A stretch of DNA of 64,000 nucleotides from Dipteris shenzhenensis (taxonomy: Eukaryota; Polypodiophyta; Polypodiopsida; Gleicheniales): the NCBI GenBank assembly GCA_047967505.1, contig CM106539.1, one strand, 5' to 3'. A program made the translations under genes and the position numbers. Under the pieces are notes generated by a model that saw only the letters and a program-made list of their open reading frames with translations, searched no databases and was not told the DNA's origin. This document shows, piece by piece, positions 41,550-54,075 of this stretch (within the stretch, counting starts at the first letter, position 1; each line of letters begins with the position of its first letter).

Positions 41550-43560
41550 GTGTCACGAACCGGTTGGAGGATGCACATGTGTGAGGAATGATGCATAAAT
41601 TGGGAAGCACCTAATCTATTTCTCTCTCTTCTCTCATATGCATGCATTAGTCCAAGTTCCAAGTGACTAGTTTGGAACCATTAGTTTTAGGTTGATTAGA
41701 CCCAAAACTTACAAGATAGGCCTAACTTACAAGATCAAGATCACCAGATCTTGCTTGAGTACTCATTCTAGACCACCAGGTTAAATTATGAATCCACCCA
41801 TAGTCTATGCGTCCATGACTTACCAATTACTTGAGGTCACCAGACATTTGGCCATGTATAGCACCCTCTTGCTTGGGAAGAGCCCAAGTACTGGCTCATC
41901 AACCCAACCTAAGAGAATGACTTAACCATCTCTAGTACTCCAACTTCAAGACTCTTGGCACCATGGATGCTTTCCAAAGCCCAGCTTGCCCAATGTCTCT
42001 TTACGATACCATTGTGTACATTTCCAAGGTAATAATTGTGCATGTGCTCAACATGTGCTCAATTCTCAAGTTTTTTCCTATTTCTACTATATGATCCTAG
42101 CTAGATGCAGATGCATCTACTACTTTATTATCCTACATGAAAATGCTTTATGAATTCATTATTTGTCCTAAATGCTCATCCGGAGTTTAAGTAGGTTAAT
42201 CATTTGACCCTTCTAATCACCATGCAATTGTGTATTTCATTCTGATGAGTCACTTTTGTAGCGTTCATTTGAGTTTCCTTCAACTACTCCAAATTCATTT
42301 ACCATCTAACCTATTCATGGTTACTCCACCCAGTTGATACATCACTTGTTATGTCCATTATTCCTAGAATTTCACCATCCTATTTCCATGGAACATGGCA
42401 TATATCCCTATCCATAACCTCATCTCTTCCTAAATGCTTCCTTTGATGTAATCTCTTTCATGTACCACCACTTTGGTCTTAGCCCAAGATTTTGATTTGT
42501 AGCCTTTCTTAATGTCTACCATTTTTTTAAAATAATAGTAGCATTATATTGCCTTTTCTCTCCCTTTTCTTTTATGAAGCTACCATGCTTCATCAATCTC
42601 CTTCAAATATGTCTAACTTTTTTTTTATTTTTAAAAATTTTCTTTTCTCTCTTTTCTTTCTTTTCATAAAAAAAAAAAATTTCTTTTTCCTTTTTTTCGA
42701 ACTCCAAAGGAATTAAGGGAGGGGGAAAGGAGTGTATATATATATATATATACTTTTTTTTTTTGGAAATGCAAGAGGAGGAGGAAAAGAAAAAGGTACT
42801 TAGGGAAAGGGGAGGGGGGGAGTTTTCGAAATGCAAGGATGGGGGGGTAATTATATAACGTAATGATGAGGGGGGGGGGAAATAATGTTGACGGCGGCTA
42901 GGAAGGCAGAGGGCTAGAAGCTATAGGAGGTTGGTGGTTGGCGCGACAGAGGCACAAAGAAGATAGAGGTGATAGGCAAAGGCTGCAACGGCTGGCGACC
43001 TTGAAGGTGAGCCACGTGGCTGGCGGGTCTGCAGGTGCACCGTACAATAGTGGCTCCTAGTGCATTTTCTAATGGGATTTATGGTGTCAATTATGGAGTG
43101 ATACCCAATACACAGGGGCACAGACAGCGGGTTGTAGGCTCTTCATCCTTTATTATAAGCCCCCCCCCTTAATACACAAAAGTCAATTCCTCTCCCCCTA
43201 GTTAAAGAGGGGAGGACTGACTGACTGGCCACCCGCATTGGGCCGCATATTCAAGGGTGGGGTAAAATCCAAAAGACCCAGTAACAAAGATGGCAAACTT
43301 GATTGTCATGGTGACACAGAAGCTCTTATTAGATTCTAGAATCCAAAATGAACTCAAAGAGAATGGAATAATGAGGAGCCCCCTAGTAATCTTGATTCTT
43401 GCTGTCTCTTTGTGTCCTCAATTATGTCACGCTGATGTCTGCATGCTACAACATGGTAGGTCCACACAGTCAAAGAATCACTTCTCTGATACCACTTGTC
43501 ACGAATTGGTTGGAGGATGCACATGTGTGAAGGAATGGCGCATAAATTGGGAAGCATTGG
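41550..43560 (-). repeat. Pair of about 63-bp direct repeats (TGTCACGAAYYGG), LTR-like
   Basis: TGTCACGAACCGGTTGGAGG at 41550 and its relative at 43497 share about 63 bp and then diverge. The copy at 43497 is directly preceded by CTCTGATACCACT, the complement of a primer site, as expected for the 5' LTR of a minus-strand element. TGTCACGA is a common LTR terminus in plants. No pol gene lies between them, so this may be a non-autonomous or deleted element. Confidence 0.4.
42625..42880. repeat. Simple-sequence cluster (T-runs, TA microsatellite, G-runs)
   Basis: Contains T- and A-runs at 42618-42720, a TA dinucleotide run at about 42735-42752, a T-run, then GGAGGAGGA and G-runs up to 42880. 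No gene is present. The rest of 41600-43480 shows only intergenic or LTR-like sequence. Confidence 0.75.
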
Positions 43561-44429
43561 CCCTCCAAATGGGGTGGAAGGAGCTCCCACGTGAGTGTAC
43601 TTTTGCTATTGACCACTCTAGAATGAATCCACAAACCACATATGAATTCATAATGCCTCATACACACATTCCATGCATACGAGAGGTCACAACCTCTCAT
43701 GCCTTTTAGGATCCATCCCTTGGGAATACCCCATTATTCTACCCTTAGCCTATGACTCTTTTATGCCTACCATTTATTACTGCATACCCATGCATTCCTA
43801 GCCATTCCTATCCTAGGACCTACATGTGTGAGTGTGCCATTTATATTAATCAATTAACATATCCCAATACATTATCCATATGGAATTTAGCCATTTAAAC
43901 CTACCTAGCCTACCTTGTAATTATTACATTTGATCATTCTAGCCTAATACATTTTAGACTACAAAATCGTGTTGTGACATCGAGGAGGCAGGGGCATCAA
44001 AGCAGCCCAACCAAGCCCATGGACGAGGATGCAGGGACACCAAAGGAGCATGAGGAGTCAATGCACAAGGAGGTAGTACCCACAGAGGATATACATCAGT
44101 AGCAACCTGAGTAGCATGTGGAAGATTCTTAAAAGGAGTCTCCACTGTAAAAAAGTCAAGGAGAGATTCTGAGCAACAATAGAAAAACACATGATACTTG
44201 TAATCAATATTTATTAATACATCAAATGTCAACTTTTTTTTTTTGGATTGCAAGTAATACCTACAGTCAATAGCTTTGTATTATCTAAATTGTTCTATTT
44301 ACAATGTCCTTACATTGAATTTTGCTCTTGCTCCTTTGAAGTATCTGCAAAATAAAATTTTTAGCAATATGTAAATGTATTATGCAAATCATGTAAAGAG
44401 AATCGATTTAGTGCAAATCCCCCTTTTTA

Positions 44430-44656
44430 GGCATTTTGGCATTTTTCGAGCCTCCACGCGTCGGTTTTCGGTGTCTCCAAGGTCGATTTGGGGGTTTCGG
44501 CCCGCTCTAGATGCACTGGCGATGTTGGAATCATCAGATTCGGCACATGAAATCAAGTATCTTATATATGTATTTAATGTGAAGCCTGAGCACTAAACTG
44601 ACATTTTTGTAGTAAGTATAGAGGGCCCAAAAATGAGTTCCCTTCTTTCCTAATGA
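44430..44656. mobile_element. Truncated relative of the 608-bp fold-back element
   Basis: The right end (GAGTTCCCTTCTTTCCTAATG, ending at about 44656) matches the terminus at 20556 with three differences. Upstream parts also correspond: CGGCACATGAAA with TCTGCACAGAAA, and GGAATCATCAGATTC with GAATCACCAAATTC. No left terminus was found, so only about the right-hand third to half survives. Confidence 0.6.
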
Positions 44657-44821
44657 GACAAAGCCCAAGCTTTCACAGTAGAAGTGTGCTTGGAGAAAGC
44701 ATTTTACGAAGCCTTTCGAATTAGAGATTGAACACTCTTAAGCAGGAAAAGCTTTGGGTCAGCTTTAGACCAAGAGGAGCCCCTCTCCCCAGACACAAAG
44801 TCACATTTGAGTGAGTTAGGT

Positions 44822-45512
44822 TTATGGTTTGACAAACTTAGAGAAGGTTTCTAGTTTTAAGGATAAATGACTGTTCATTAGACCCTGAGAAACATAGAAC
44901 CTATCCAATCTGGCTTCCCTTCTATTATCACCTACTTGACTATTGCACCAACTGAAATCACCACCATCTGTTCCCACATCTACCCATTGCCAGTGCTCCT
45001 TCCACTCCTCCCAAGACAGTAGTTCAATAGCTCTGATGCATGTCCCCTTTTCAAGCCACCTATCTACCTTGCATTCCACCACATTAAAATTCCCCATAGT
45101 AATATAGTTACCATTTGCACATTGTAAAGATTCCCATAATCCTTTTCTTTCCACTGCTAAATTAGGGGCATAGAAAGAAATTAATTTCCTTGATGAGACA
45201 TTTCAACATTACCCATCTGTTGTGGTCATCTAAAATGACTTGCATGATATCATCCTTGTAGTGAGATAATACTCCAATGGCTGTACCACCTTTACCCTCC
45301 TCATGTGAAGTATAAAATCAAACTCTTCTTTTATCTATAGTTTTTAGTCTATTTTGTAGAGTATCCCTACAAGCCTTGAACTCTTGTAATGCTAGAAAGA
45401 GAGGTGATAATAAAGAGTTAGCTCTCAACCAGAAAGCTAATTCCTCACTCCTACCAGGGTCCATTAGCCCTCTAACATTAAGAGTCAAGAAGGTAAAGAC
45501 TTTATCTGGCAT
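44822..45512 (-). pseudogene. L1-type LINE endonuclease fragment
   Basis: On the minus strand, 45512-45318 opens with FTFLTLNVRGLMDPGRSEEL and LFLALQEFKA. The 45154-44822 part has MGNFNVVECKVDR (the GDFN block with Asp changed to Asn), WKEHWQWVDV, DFSWCNSQ and ARLDRFYVS. These are the successive motifs of the apurinic-type endonuclease that nicks target DNA for LINE insertion. Stops separate the pieces and no reverse transcriptase is seen to the left, where the fold-back remnant begins. Confidence 0.8.
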
Positions 45513-45989
45513 TATTTTTCTGCCCCTTTTTCGCCATGGGGTTGGGGCTGTTCACTTGGACTGTGGCAGCATTGGATTGCCTCCTCTTATGTTGGACCAT
45601 AGTGAAGGCCTTACTTTGGCTAGAGTCATCTTGATTAACTGAGTTGACAAGAGTTCCCTTCACTTGAACTTCTTTTGATTCCTATTCACTCTCTTCTATT
45701 TCTTCCATGGCATCCTCTCTATTAACATCCTCTTCAAATTCTTTTAACCACCCACCTTCTATCACCATATTGACCTCTTAACTGATTTTGTTGCTATTTT
45801 CTATGGCATCATCTTTATCATTGAGAGGTTCAAAAGGATTTTTATTTTTCAATTTTGGCACACTAGAACCCTTGTCTTTCCCACTAGAAATGATTATTCA
45901 CTAGAGGGCTTTGAGCTTTAGGAGCACACCTTTCAGCAAGGGTAGCTTGCTTGACAACAAGGGGTTCATTCTCTTTGGCCTTGCCCGTC

Positions 45990-46790
45990 TTCAAGGGATA
46001 ATTTTTAACCACATGAGTGGAAAGACCACACAAAAACAAGACTGGGGGAGTTTCTTATATGTCAAAGGTTGCTCAAGGTGCTTGGTCCTGGCACTGTAAT
46101 CTGTTAGGGATTCCTTATTATTCTGCTTTACTCCATACAATTGATTAATTAGGCTCCATTTATGGCCGCTGGGGGCGAAGCCCACAATGAACGCCTTTCT
46201 CAATGTCTCCTAGTTGATTTTCTCTTCTGGGGTGAGAGCCCTATAACATTGGCCTGCTTTGCCATCCAAGCTGAGACCAAATGCATTGGCCATTTCTAGG
46301 TCTCCGGGAGCACCAAAAGCTTCACAAATTTACTCAAATTGCTCCACGTGGGAGATCGGGTTTCCTTCTCTAAGGAGCCTTGTCATTAACTTGGAGATTG
46401 CTATGGGTTGGCTCCTCAAGGGATTCACAGTCCTTGCAGGAAACACTGGGGTGGGTGGAGGCCCCTTCCTAGGGCATTCACCAAGATGCGCATTGCCTCA
46501 TCAATTAACACTGTTTGAGTGGCTGGTGGGGGTGGTGTTGCTGTGGGCCTGACGAAACTTAGGGCTAGCCTTAAGCCTAGCCCAGGTGGTGGTATCCATG
46601 TAGTTGCTGGTACCATCATTGGAGCAGATGTGCCAAGGCCTACATTCATCGGTGCAATAGGTACAAATGGGAAGGGACCTACTCTCGAAGGAGGTGGGTC
46701 CTGGGGCATGGGAACGTTAGTTCCATGCAATGGGAAATAGGGTGGAAACTGTGGTGTCCCATAGTTGGCAAAGGTTGGTGGCACCTAGAT
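45990..46790 (-). pseudogene. gag-like retrotransposon fragment
   Basis: A Pro-rich frame at 46784-46425 (PPTFANYGTPQFPPYFPLHG) is followed on the minus strand by INQLYGVKQNNKESLTDYSA, typical of capsid-like Gag. A degraded zinc knuckle (LCGLSTHVVKNYPLK, the last Cys as Tyr) lies near 46020. The superfamily is probably Ty3/gypsy. Many stops are present. The sequence 46800-47170 to its right holds leader-like sequence without an identifiable LTR. Confidence 0.5.
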
Positions 46791-47776
46791 TGTTGGGGGC
46801 TCATAAGACACCCATCCTTGGAAGTTCCTCGCATCCCCTTAGCTGGGATCTTACCTTCGGAATTCCCTCATCCATGGATCTTCATCATCCATGTGTTCCC
46901 ATTGGGGAGGTCTTGCATAGGCGGAAGGTCCTGGGTCTATGAAGGTGGTTTTTGTCTCACTCTGTGGTTTGAGAGCTAGATGTTGTTAACCTTCCCTTCT
47001 TGCCGACATGCTGGCGAAGGGATAAGGTTACAACTTTTTCAAAGGAAGACAAGTGCAATGGGTAGATAACGAAGGAAGACAAGTGCAATGCAAAAGCATA
47101 CCTCCATTCCCTGGCAGCAGTGTCAAAAATGTGTGCATCTCGACGATGACTCACATGTCATGGGGATGTTGAAGAGATGCCGATGGAGCCTCCACTCCAA
47201 GCTACTCCTTGTGAGAGCAATGCAAGGTACAAGCTGTCTACAAGTGTCACTCAAGTAGCCTCTGGATTGTTGCAATGTGTTTCGACGAGAGAAAGAGCGA
47301 GGGGGGAGAGAAGAGAAGAGAGGGGAGATGGGAGGGGGAAGAGGATAGTGAAGGGGGATGGAGTGGCAAACACAAGGGCAATACAATGGAAACAAGAGAA
47401 CACCCAAAACACTCTCTTGGAAGAGAAGAGGGAGCTTTTATTCAAACTTGTGCAAACAACAATGAAGACACTTTGGCATTTTATACATGTCACCTTTTGA
47501 AGGGAGGGCCAACCCTTTTCCTTTTAGCACTCTCCTTCTCTTTACAACCAAAGGCTCTAGGGGCCTTGTAGGGTGCCAAGGCATGTTGCTATTCTTTCCA
47601 TCTCTCCCTACTAGCAGAAATAGCGCTTGTGTTAACCATATTAGAGCGCTTGGGACAAACCTGACATTAGGAGGTGTTCCTAACTGGTTCCCAAATAGAG
47701 CTTGTGTTAGCCTCATGCCTCCAAGGCTTAGGCGATTTGGGGCTCAAGCTCAGGAACTATCCAAAAAGAGGGCATA

Positions 47777-47789
<13 letters not shown>

Positions 47790-47822
<33 letters not shown>
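47790..47822. repeat. TC dinucleotide microsatellite
   Basis: An uninterrupted TC run of about 33 bp followed by pyrimidine-rich sequence to 47900. The surrounding 47000-48380 stretch is intergenic with no supported gene. Confidence 0.9.
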
Positions 47823-47824
<2 letters not shown>

Positions 47825-48389
47825 ACCTCATTTTCTCACTCCTGCCCCTCCTCTTCCCCCTCTTCCCCTATCTCCCTCTCCCTTCTGCTCCTCTATCCCT
47901 GTTCTCCAAATCTGTCCCTATCCCTTTTCTATAGAGCTTGTAGGAAACTAGGGAAGAGAGTAAATTTCGCATCTCCCAATAAGACCCCAAAGAAACATGG
48001 ATAGGTTTTGTAGCAGAGAGGGGAATGTGTCCCTCATAGTGGACCATGGGTGGGTGCGTGGGAGAATATGTGTGTGTGCATGTGTGATTTTGTTGGTGTC
48101 CCATCTCTTTTGGTCTTGTCCTGAATCTTATGATTTGTTGCTCTTGATTGGACAAAGACTTCAGGCTCACTTTCCCAATGCTTGTTTTAACATCATACTC
48201 GAATCATCTAGCACATCACCAACAAGGGATAATCCTTTAGACCAAATAAAATAAGCGATTCTGCGTGTTCAGTTTTCATCGAGCAAGGTAGGGATATGAT
48301 CTTTTTTATTGGGTTTGTTATTGGGCACTATGCACTATGGACTCCATGGAAGGACCATAACCATTGAGTCTTTGGCAATCCCTCCCTAG

Positions 48390-48630
48390 CTAAATATCAG
48401 TTTCTCTGGGCATCCATACGACTATCATTTTATGATTCCCTATATTTGCAGGATCTAGATTATCCTGCCTTCTTGTCATATAGTGATATCTTTTGATGCT
48501 TGTAAGTGGGCTAAATATCAGTTTCTCTGGGCATCCATATGACTATCATTTTATGATTCTCTATATTCGCAGGATCTATATTATCATGCCTTCTTGTCAT
48601 ATAGTGATATCTTTTGATGCTTGTAAGTGG
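48390..48630. repeat. 121-bp tandem duplication
   Basis: CTAAATATCAGTTTCTCTGG begins at 48390 and again at 48511. The two copies differ at about five positions, including CCATACGAC versus CCATATGAC. Confidence 0.93.
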
Positions 48631-48854
48631 CTGTCCCTTTTCATGGGAGTTGTTTTTGGCCTGCCGTAGGTAGCCTTAGTGAAGGCTTCAGTTTTGGAGA
48701 TGGGCAAAATTCATAAATTTTTAAAGTTTTTATTGTGAATTGTTGATTGGTCCACTTGGGTGTTTTTTGTTTTTTATGATTGATTATCTCCACCTATTTC
48801 TCCCTCTTTCTCTCTCTTTCTATTTGAAGGCAAGCCCACCCCCCCTCCCCCTCT

Positions 48855-49240
48855 CTCTCTCTCTCTCTCTCTCCCCCTCTTCTCTCTCTCCAAAGAACTC
48901 ACACACACACACACACACACATTTTTAATTTAGTGATGAAATCCATTTGTCATTATATTACAAACAAGATGAATGCTGATAAAGCATTCAAAAGGCTTCC
49001 TCAAATGCGTAGCTTGGAAAAGAGAGAACACACTAAGAATCACACACACACACACACACATTTTTAATTTAGTGATGATGAAATCCATTTGTCATTATAG
49101 TACAAACAAGATGAATGCTCATAAAGCATTCAAAAGGCCTGGCTCATATGGGTAGCTTGGAAAAGAGAGAACACACTCACATTTTTAATTTAGTGATGAA
49201 ATCCATTTGTCATTACATTACAAACAAGATGAATGCTAGC
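48855..49240. repeat. CT and CA microsatellites with 2.5-copy tandem repeat
   Basis: CT runs at 48855-48892 and CA runs at 48901-48921 and 49040-49062. The unit TTTTTAATTTAGTGATGAAA...GAGAGAACACACT of about 120-140 bp is present from 48922, 49063 and 49180, the last copy partial. Confidence 0.88.
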
Positions 49241-49244
49241 TTGA

Positions 49245-50575
49245 GTTTCTGCACTGCAGGCCCGTCTAGAGTGGTGTTCCCTGCCTGTGCTCCCCCTCGG
49301 GTGCTCTTGGCCTTCCGACATCTGCCAGCGACCCTCCCTTGGAGACACACTCTGTTTGAACTCCTTTTGCTGCCCTGTGGCCACGTCCTGACGTGCTTTG
49401 GACTGCGTGAGCCTGTGTGGAGCCTCTACTTCTGGTCGCGGGATTTCTCGCTTGAGTTCCCTTACCTACGTGCTCTTTATAGCGTTCTCCACCCCTTTTT
49501 ATTGGTTTCCCATCTGCCTTTGCCCACTGTGAGTGCGTTTGGGTTTATGTGTGTTGCGTGTGGGTAATTTTCTGCTTTGTTTTGCTTGGGTCGTGTGCTG
49601 TTCTTACTCCTTGCTGCCCTCCGTCTTGCTGCTCTTTTTATAGTCTCTCCTTTTATCTTGCTTTCACCCTCTCTATTTTGTCTGTACAGTCTCTTATCCT
49701 GCTGGTTTTTTGCACGTGGGTACTGTCTATAAGTTTCCTCTTTCTTTTCTTTCAGCCCTGCTTCCCTTTCTTCTTTCCTCTGCTTTTAACACTCCCTTTT
49801 CTCCAGCCCGTTAGCTGTCTTGTACCTTGTTTTTTCAGCTTGGTTGGGTCTTGTTGTTGTCTCCAAACGGAATCTGTTCAATACAAGAGGAGTGACCTCA
49901 AGCATCAACAGATGTTGGTAGCAAAAAATGCAGAGCCATGTGCCAATCTAGAGCAGCAAGCAATCATGCGTGGGGTGATGAACCAGTCCCATAATTTTGA
50001 GTTTCTGTCGGGGGACAGGTTTTGTATGCACCTATTATGAGCTTGGCTCAGAGAGCAGAGGTGGTGTTTTTTTAGGACATGCCTCTTGTACAATGGTTGG
50101 AATCCTTTCTTAGAGGATGTCTATGGAAAAGCTTTGCAATAGTGCCATCCACTTGTGGTTTGGAAAATGCAACTCTCCCTCAGTGGCCGATAAAGTCAAG
50201 GCTAAAATACAGGTTACACCTTCCTAGGTAGGGACAAAAATGCAGAAAAAAAATAATTTCATTGGATTGGGAGTCTCCTAAAAAAGCTTTCACAATAGCC
50301 AATAAACATTGGACGGAGATAGCATCCTCTTCCGAGGAGACTTTGATAAGTGATGGCTTTGGACTGGTAGGCTTTGGTCTGCGGTGGTTCAGGCTGATCC
50401 ACTGGGCTTAACACTTATGGCTACTATACCTTTAGATAATCCTCTCTTCCCCTAGACATACTTCTAATGATGAGCAAGGAAATGCCTATTAGGAATAGGC
50501 TGGTTTGCCTCAGGCTAGCGTGGCCATGCAGGTTGAGCTTTGAAACTATGCTATATCTATATGTTTGTAAATATG
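49245..50575. other. Unassigned C/T-rich region
   Basis: Starts GC-rich with words such as CGGGTGCTCTTGGCCTTCCG, then pyrimidine-rich to 49860. It might be the 5' leader of the LINE fragment that follows, since such leaders are often pyrimidine-rich, but this is not established. No gene is supported. Confidence 0.35.
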
Positions 50576-50579
50576 TGTG

Positions 50580-52330
50580 TGTTGATCAAGCGGCCCAAAG
50601 TGCCTTCAGGTACAGCAGCTCCCCCTAGACCTCGACAGGGGCGTGGTATAGTTCCAAAGCACCTCCTCCGCGACCTTGATAGGGTGTTAATATAGTTCCA
50701 ACACCTCCTCCTCGACCTTGACATTGTGTTGGTACAGCTCTAGCATCTCCTCCTAGACCTTGACAAGGTTTTCCATGGATCGTGATGTCTCTAGATGGGT
50801 TCCAGCTCGTGTACATCCCTCACACCTTCCAGATTAGGAGGCCACTATCTAGGATGCCATTCCCTCTAGAGCTTTGTATATTCCTATTCTTGTTGCTCCC
50901 GTCTATGTTGCACATCACCTAGTTCAAGGTGCTAGGGCTCTAGTTGCAACATTGGATGTAGCTACTCCCAATGACTCAACGTCACCTTCAGCCTCTCTCC
51001 TTGTCTAGGCTCTTGATGATACCTCTTCGGCTAGACAGGCCCCCACACCTTTCCAGGATCTTGTCATTTCAGAGCAATCCCTTCCCTCAGCTCTCCCCTC
51101 TTAGACAGAGGGAAAGGGGTTTTTTACACTATTGATCTGCTTCCCTCTAAAGGGATTATTTGCACCCCTTTGACAAGTTTGGTTCACAGGAACTCTTTCG
51201 CAGCCTTGGCAGATCTCACAGACTTCTCGGAGGAGGATTTTGTGCCTTCCACTTTTGGTGAGATAGTGGTTGGGGTTCTTGTTGACAGGGTGGTCTTCTT
51301 CCTCAAGAGGACAAGTTCTTTCCCCTGTGTATTTTCCTCCACTTTGGCCCCTCACTCGCTCATTGACTAGGTCTTCCCCCATTGAGGGGTTTGTTTCCGC
51401 CACTAGGTCGGGTTATATGTTTTATGCTACTTCCTCCCGTCTATGAGGATTGTTAGTTGGAACATACAGGGACTTGGTGGCATCCCTCATTGCTACCATA
51501 GACACTTGATCTGGAATTAATGTTCAGGTGTTATTGGTGGCTCCATTGATGTCTTATTCATTCAAGAGCACAAACTAGATGACAGATTGCAAAAAAATCA
51601 CGTAAATTTCTTTTAGGCCACACTTCTTGGTCACCTGCTTTGTGCACTAGGCGAGGTATATGCATTTTAGTGTCGGACACTTTTCTCCCCCTCGTTGTTG
51701 GACACGGAGTTATCTTTACCTCTAGATCCTTGTGGACTCTTCTTTTGATTGGGGGATGTAAGGTTGGATTCCTCAACCTTGCTGCCCCCAATAATAGAGG
51801 GGATCGTGTCTTGTTCTAGAAGGAGTTTCTCTCCTGGACCCCCATTGTTGATTCGTGGGTCGTTAAAGGAGACTTCAACATGGTGTGGTTGCCCTCATAC
51901 AAAAAAGGAGGCAGAGAGGGTAGACTCCACTCCTTGGAGAGGGCAGCTTGGGATGCATTTCTCTTCAGTTTCACTGGTAGAGATGCTTGGTTTGATGATG
52001 CCTTTCATGCTCAGTCACAATCACAGTCACTCCTATTTTCTTGGTCGAATAGCAGACTGTATATGCCTACGGTTCTATGTTGATGATTGGGCCTTGGATA
52101 GAGGAGCTTTAGTTTGCATCACCCCTAGGGTTTTTACTTAGCAAATGGGAGGTAGGGTTAATAAGCATTTCTTCTCTACTCCTAGCTCCAAACATAGAAG
52201 AGACAATGTTTCTCAGCTCATTGACTCAGATGGAGTTTTACAGTTAGATCAAGATGCTCTCATGTGCATAGCTATATATTTCTATGCTTCCCTTCTCTCA
52301 CCAAAACCTGGTAGTGAGGCCACTGATGAT
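50580..52330 (+). pseudogene. L1-type LINE fragment (ORF1 remnant and endonuclease)
   Basis: The endonuclease begins at ATG 51443 with RIVSWNIQGLGG, then DVLFIQEHKLDDRLQK. After frame changes it continues with VYNVYAPNNRG-like sequence near 51770, GDFNMVWLPSYKKGG at about 51865, WDAFLFSFTGRDAWFDDAF and SFSWSN-like LLFSWSNSRLY near 52050. The Pro-rich stretch 50600-51100 is probably a decayed ORF1. No reverse transcriptase motif is seen after 52330. A second LINE piece lies on the opposite strand at 44822-45512. Confidence 0.7.
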
Positions 52331-53447
52331 GCTAATGTTGGAAAGGTCACCTCCCCATTTGTAAGCCCCCATGGAGAGAGTGGGGGAGGGAGACCTAGGG
52401 CGGGATGTGCCCAAGAGAAAAGAAAGAGAGGGGGATGGGCATCACCTCACATCAAAGAGACCTGCATGGTTGCAATGGGTGAAACCTATGAAAGAAGCAG
52501 ATGACAGGGACAACAAGTCTTGAATGTAACTTGGAAGGAGGTTGGTTGGGAGAAGCAGACATGGCAAGGGATTACATAGATAAAGGCACCTATGTGGAGG
52601 GCATTTGTGTGAAGATGGAAAACCTACAACAGAGCCTATAGGTGGCCCAACCATGGAAGGGAGAAACAACACCTGGCTCGACCATTGGCTGAGGCTGGTG
52701 GGTCTAATTGGAGCCAGCAAATCAAGCCTAGAGATGGGCTGGCCAGGGGGGCTTAATCCTGCAATAAATAGAGGGCTTTATTCCCTGGAACAAAGGCACT
52801 GAAAGGGAGAAAAAAGGCCCTTATATCAGCATTGGTTGGGTTGGTAGGGGTAGCCAACCAGTGGGTTATTACAAACTGGTTGGCCAGACTGGTCAGTTCT
52901 AGTCAGTAGCCCTTCGGGGCCTATAAAAGCAGAGGCCTCATGTCTCATTTCACATCATCTGGAGCAACCCTCTGACAACAGATAGGAGCAGCAAGAAGGC
53001 AATCCTTGGGCCTACCCATAAGAGGTGAAGGTAACCCTGAAGAACCTGTAGACTGAGATTGAGTGGCAGGTGGGTTTTCAGACAGCAAGGTGGAGAGGAT
53101 CATTCTAGGCTAAAAGTCTACAGATGCTCAAGATGGAGCACGTGGGCTAAAGTCTAGAGATAGCGGAAAGATAAGAGAAGTACCTTGCGGTAAGATCGGA
53201 GGACCACACCATTGGTGGGACTCTGGGTCTAGCTCTTTTGTGTTGTGTCCATAGTGGATGGAAATATATTATTTTGGTGTCTAGCTAGTTCATTGTCTAT
53301 TGATGAGTCCGCACATCTATGCTATGCACATAAGTTTAAGAAGTTTGTGATTCCACACCCCACACCACACTATATGAGCTCCTGGACTATTCTATCAGTC
53401 TTGCGCTATGTGTACCCTCTGTTGGTCGATGTCTAACATGGTATTAC
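52331..53447. other. Unassigned region with TATA-like element
   Basis: About 1.1 kb. A TATAAAAG at 52922 is followed by AGAGGCCTCATG and CATCATCTGGAGC, and TTGGTGGGACTCTGGG lies near 53212. This could be the promoter part of an unidentified LTR, but no repeat partner is in the window. No coding gene is supported. Confidence 0.3.
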
Positions 53448-53739
53448 TGTTGAGATATGGTGCCATGAGCACATATTAGAGGCTAAGGTATGGTATAGGA
53501 GAGAATTAAAGTAGCCACCCTAGGATGTGGACTATATGATGTGGAGATGTGGATCAAGGATATCCACAAGGAGAGATGTGGATCAGAGGATCCCACAGGT
53601 GTTGACTATTCTAAGGGCTCTCTCTATATAAGAAGCTTATTATGTATTGTTGATGATATGCACATTGCAATAGATTGAGTGTTTGCTTTCCTATGTCTCT
53701 TGTTGTGCTTTGATCCTCCTTGATCCCATATTTTGTCAT
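53448..53739 (+). repeat. 5' LTR of a further copia element
   Basis: A 292-bp sequence starting TGTTGAGATATGGTGCC and ending ATTTTGTCA. It carries a TATATAAG near 53624 and is followed directly by a primer site. The leader and first gag codons (ATG at about 53994, MSKARHKEG) run to 54020, where element D is inserted. No 3' LTR is in the window. Confidence 0.8.
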
Positions 53740-53750
53740 GGTATCAAAGA
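53740..53750 (+). other. Primer-binding site of the 53.4-kb LTR
   Basis: TGGTATCAAAG adjoins the LTR end. It differs from the usual TGGTATCAGAG by one base, as at 41502. Confidence 0.8.
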
Positions 53751-54020
53751 ATGGTTCTGCCTTCCACTGAGGCACCATCTTTCTTGTGAGAGCTTCTCGA
53801 GTGTTCTTATGAGAGTTCACTTCTGTAGGGAAAAGTTTCCGTCCATGAGAAGTGAAGATTTTTGTCATTGCCGAGAGAGAGAGAGAGATCTTTGTCCTTG
53901 CTTGAGAGAGAGACTTGCTTGTAGTACCCATTCGGAGAGAAAGATTGAGAGAGTTAATCCTATTCTAGGTTCTAGACTGAGAGAAAGAGAGATATGTCTA
54001 AGGCTCGACACAAAGAGGGA

Positions 54021-54075
54021 TGTTGAGAGTTCACGCTCAACATCATGTGATCATGTGTGCATAGCACCATCATGT
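54021..54075 (+). repeat. Element D 5' LTR, first part
   Basis: TGTTGAGAGTTCACGCTCAA to GCACCATCATGT, matching the first 55 bp of the 3' LTR at 61186. The match ends sharply at 54075. Confidence 0.88.

Noticed and set aside
43290-43709. A 139-codon frame at 43.3-43.7 kb
   Set aside because: It overlaps the primer-site complement and LTR-like repeat at 43483-43560 and has no recognisable domain.
49115-50040. Frames rich in Leu/Phe/Cys near 49.1-50.0 kb resembling membrane proteins
   Set aside because: The region is pyrimidine-rich, which by itself gives Leu/Phe/Ser-rich frames; no conserved motif or clear start context is present.
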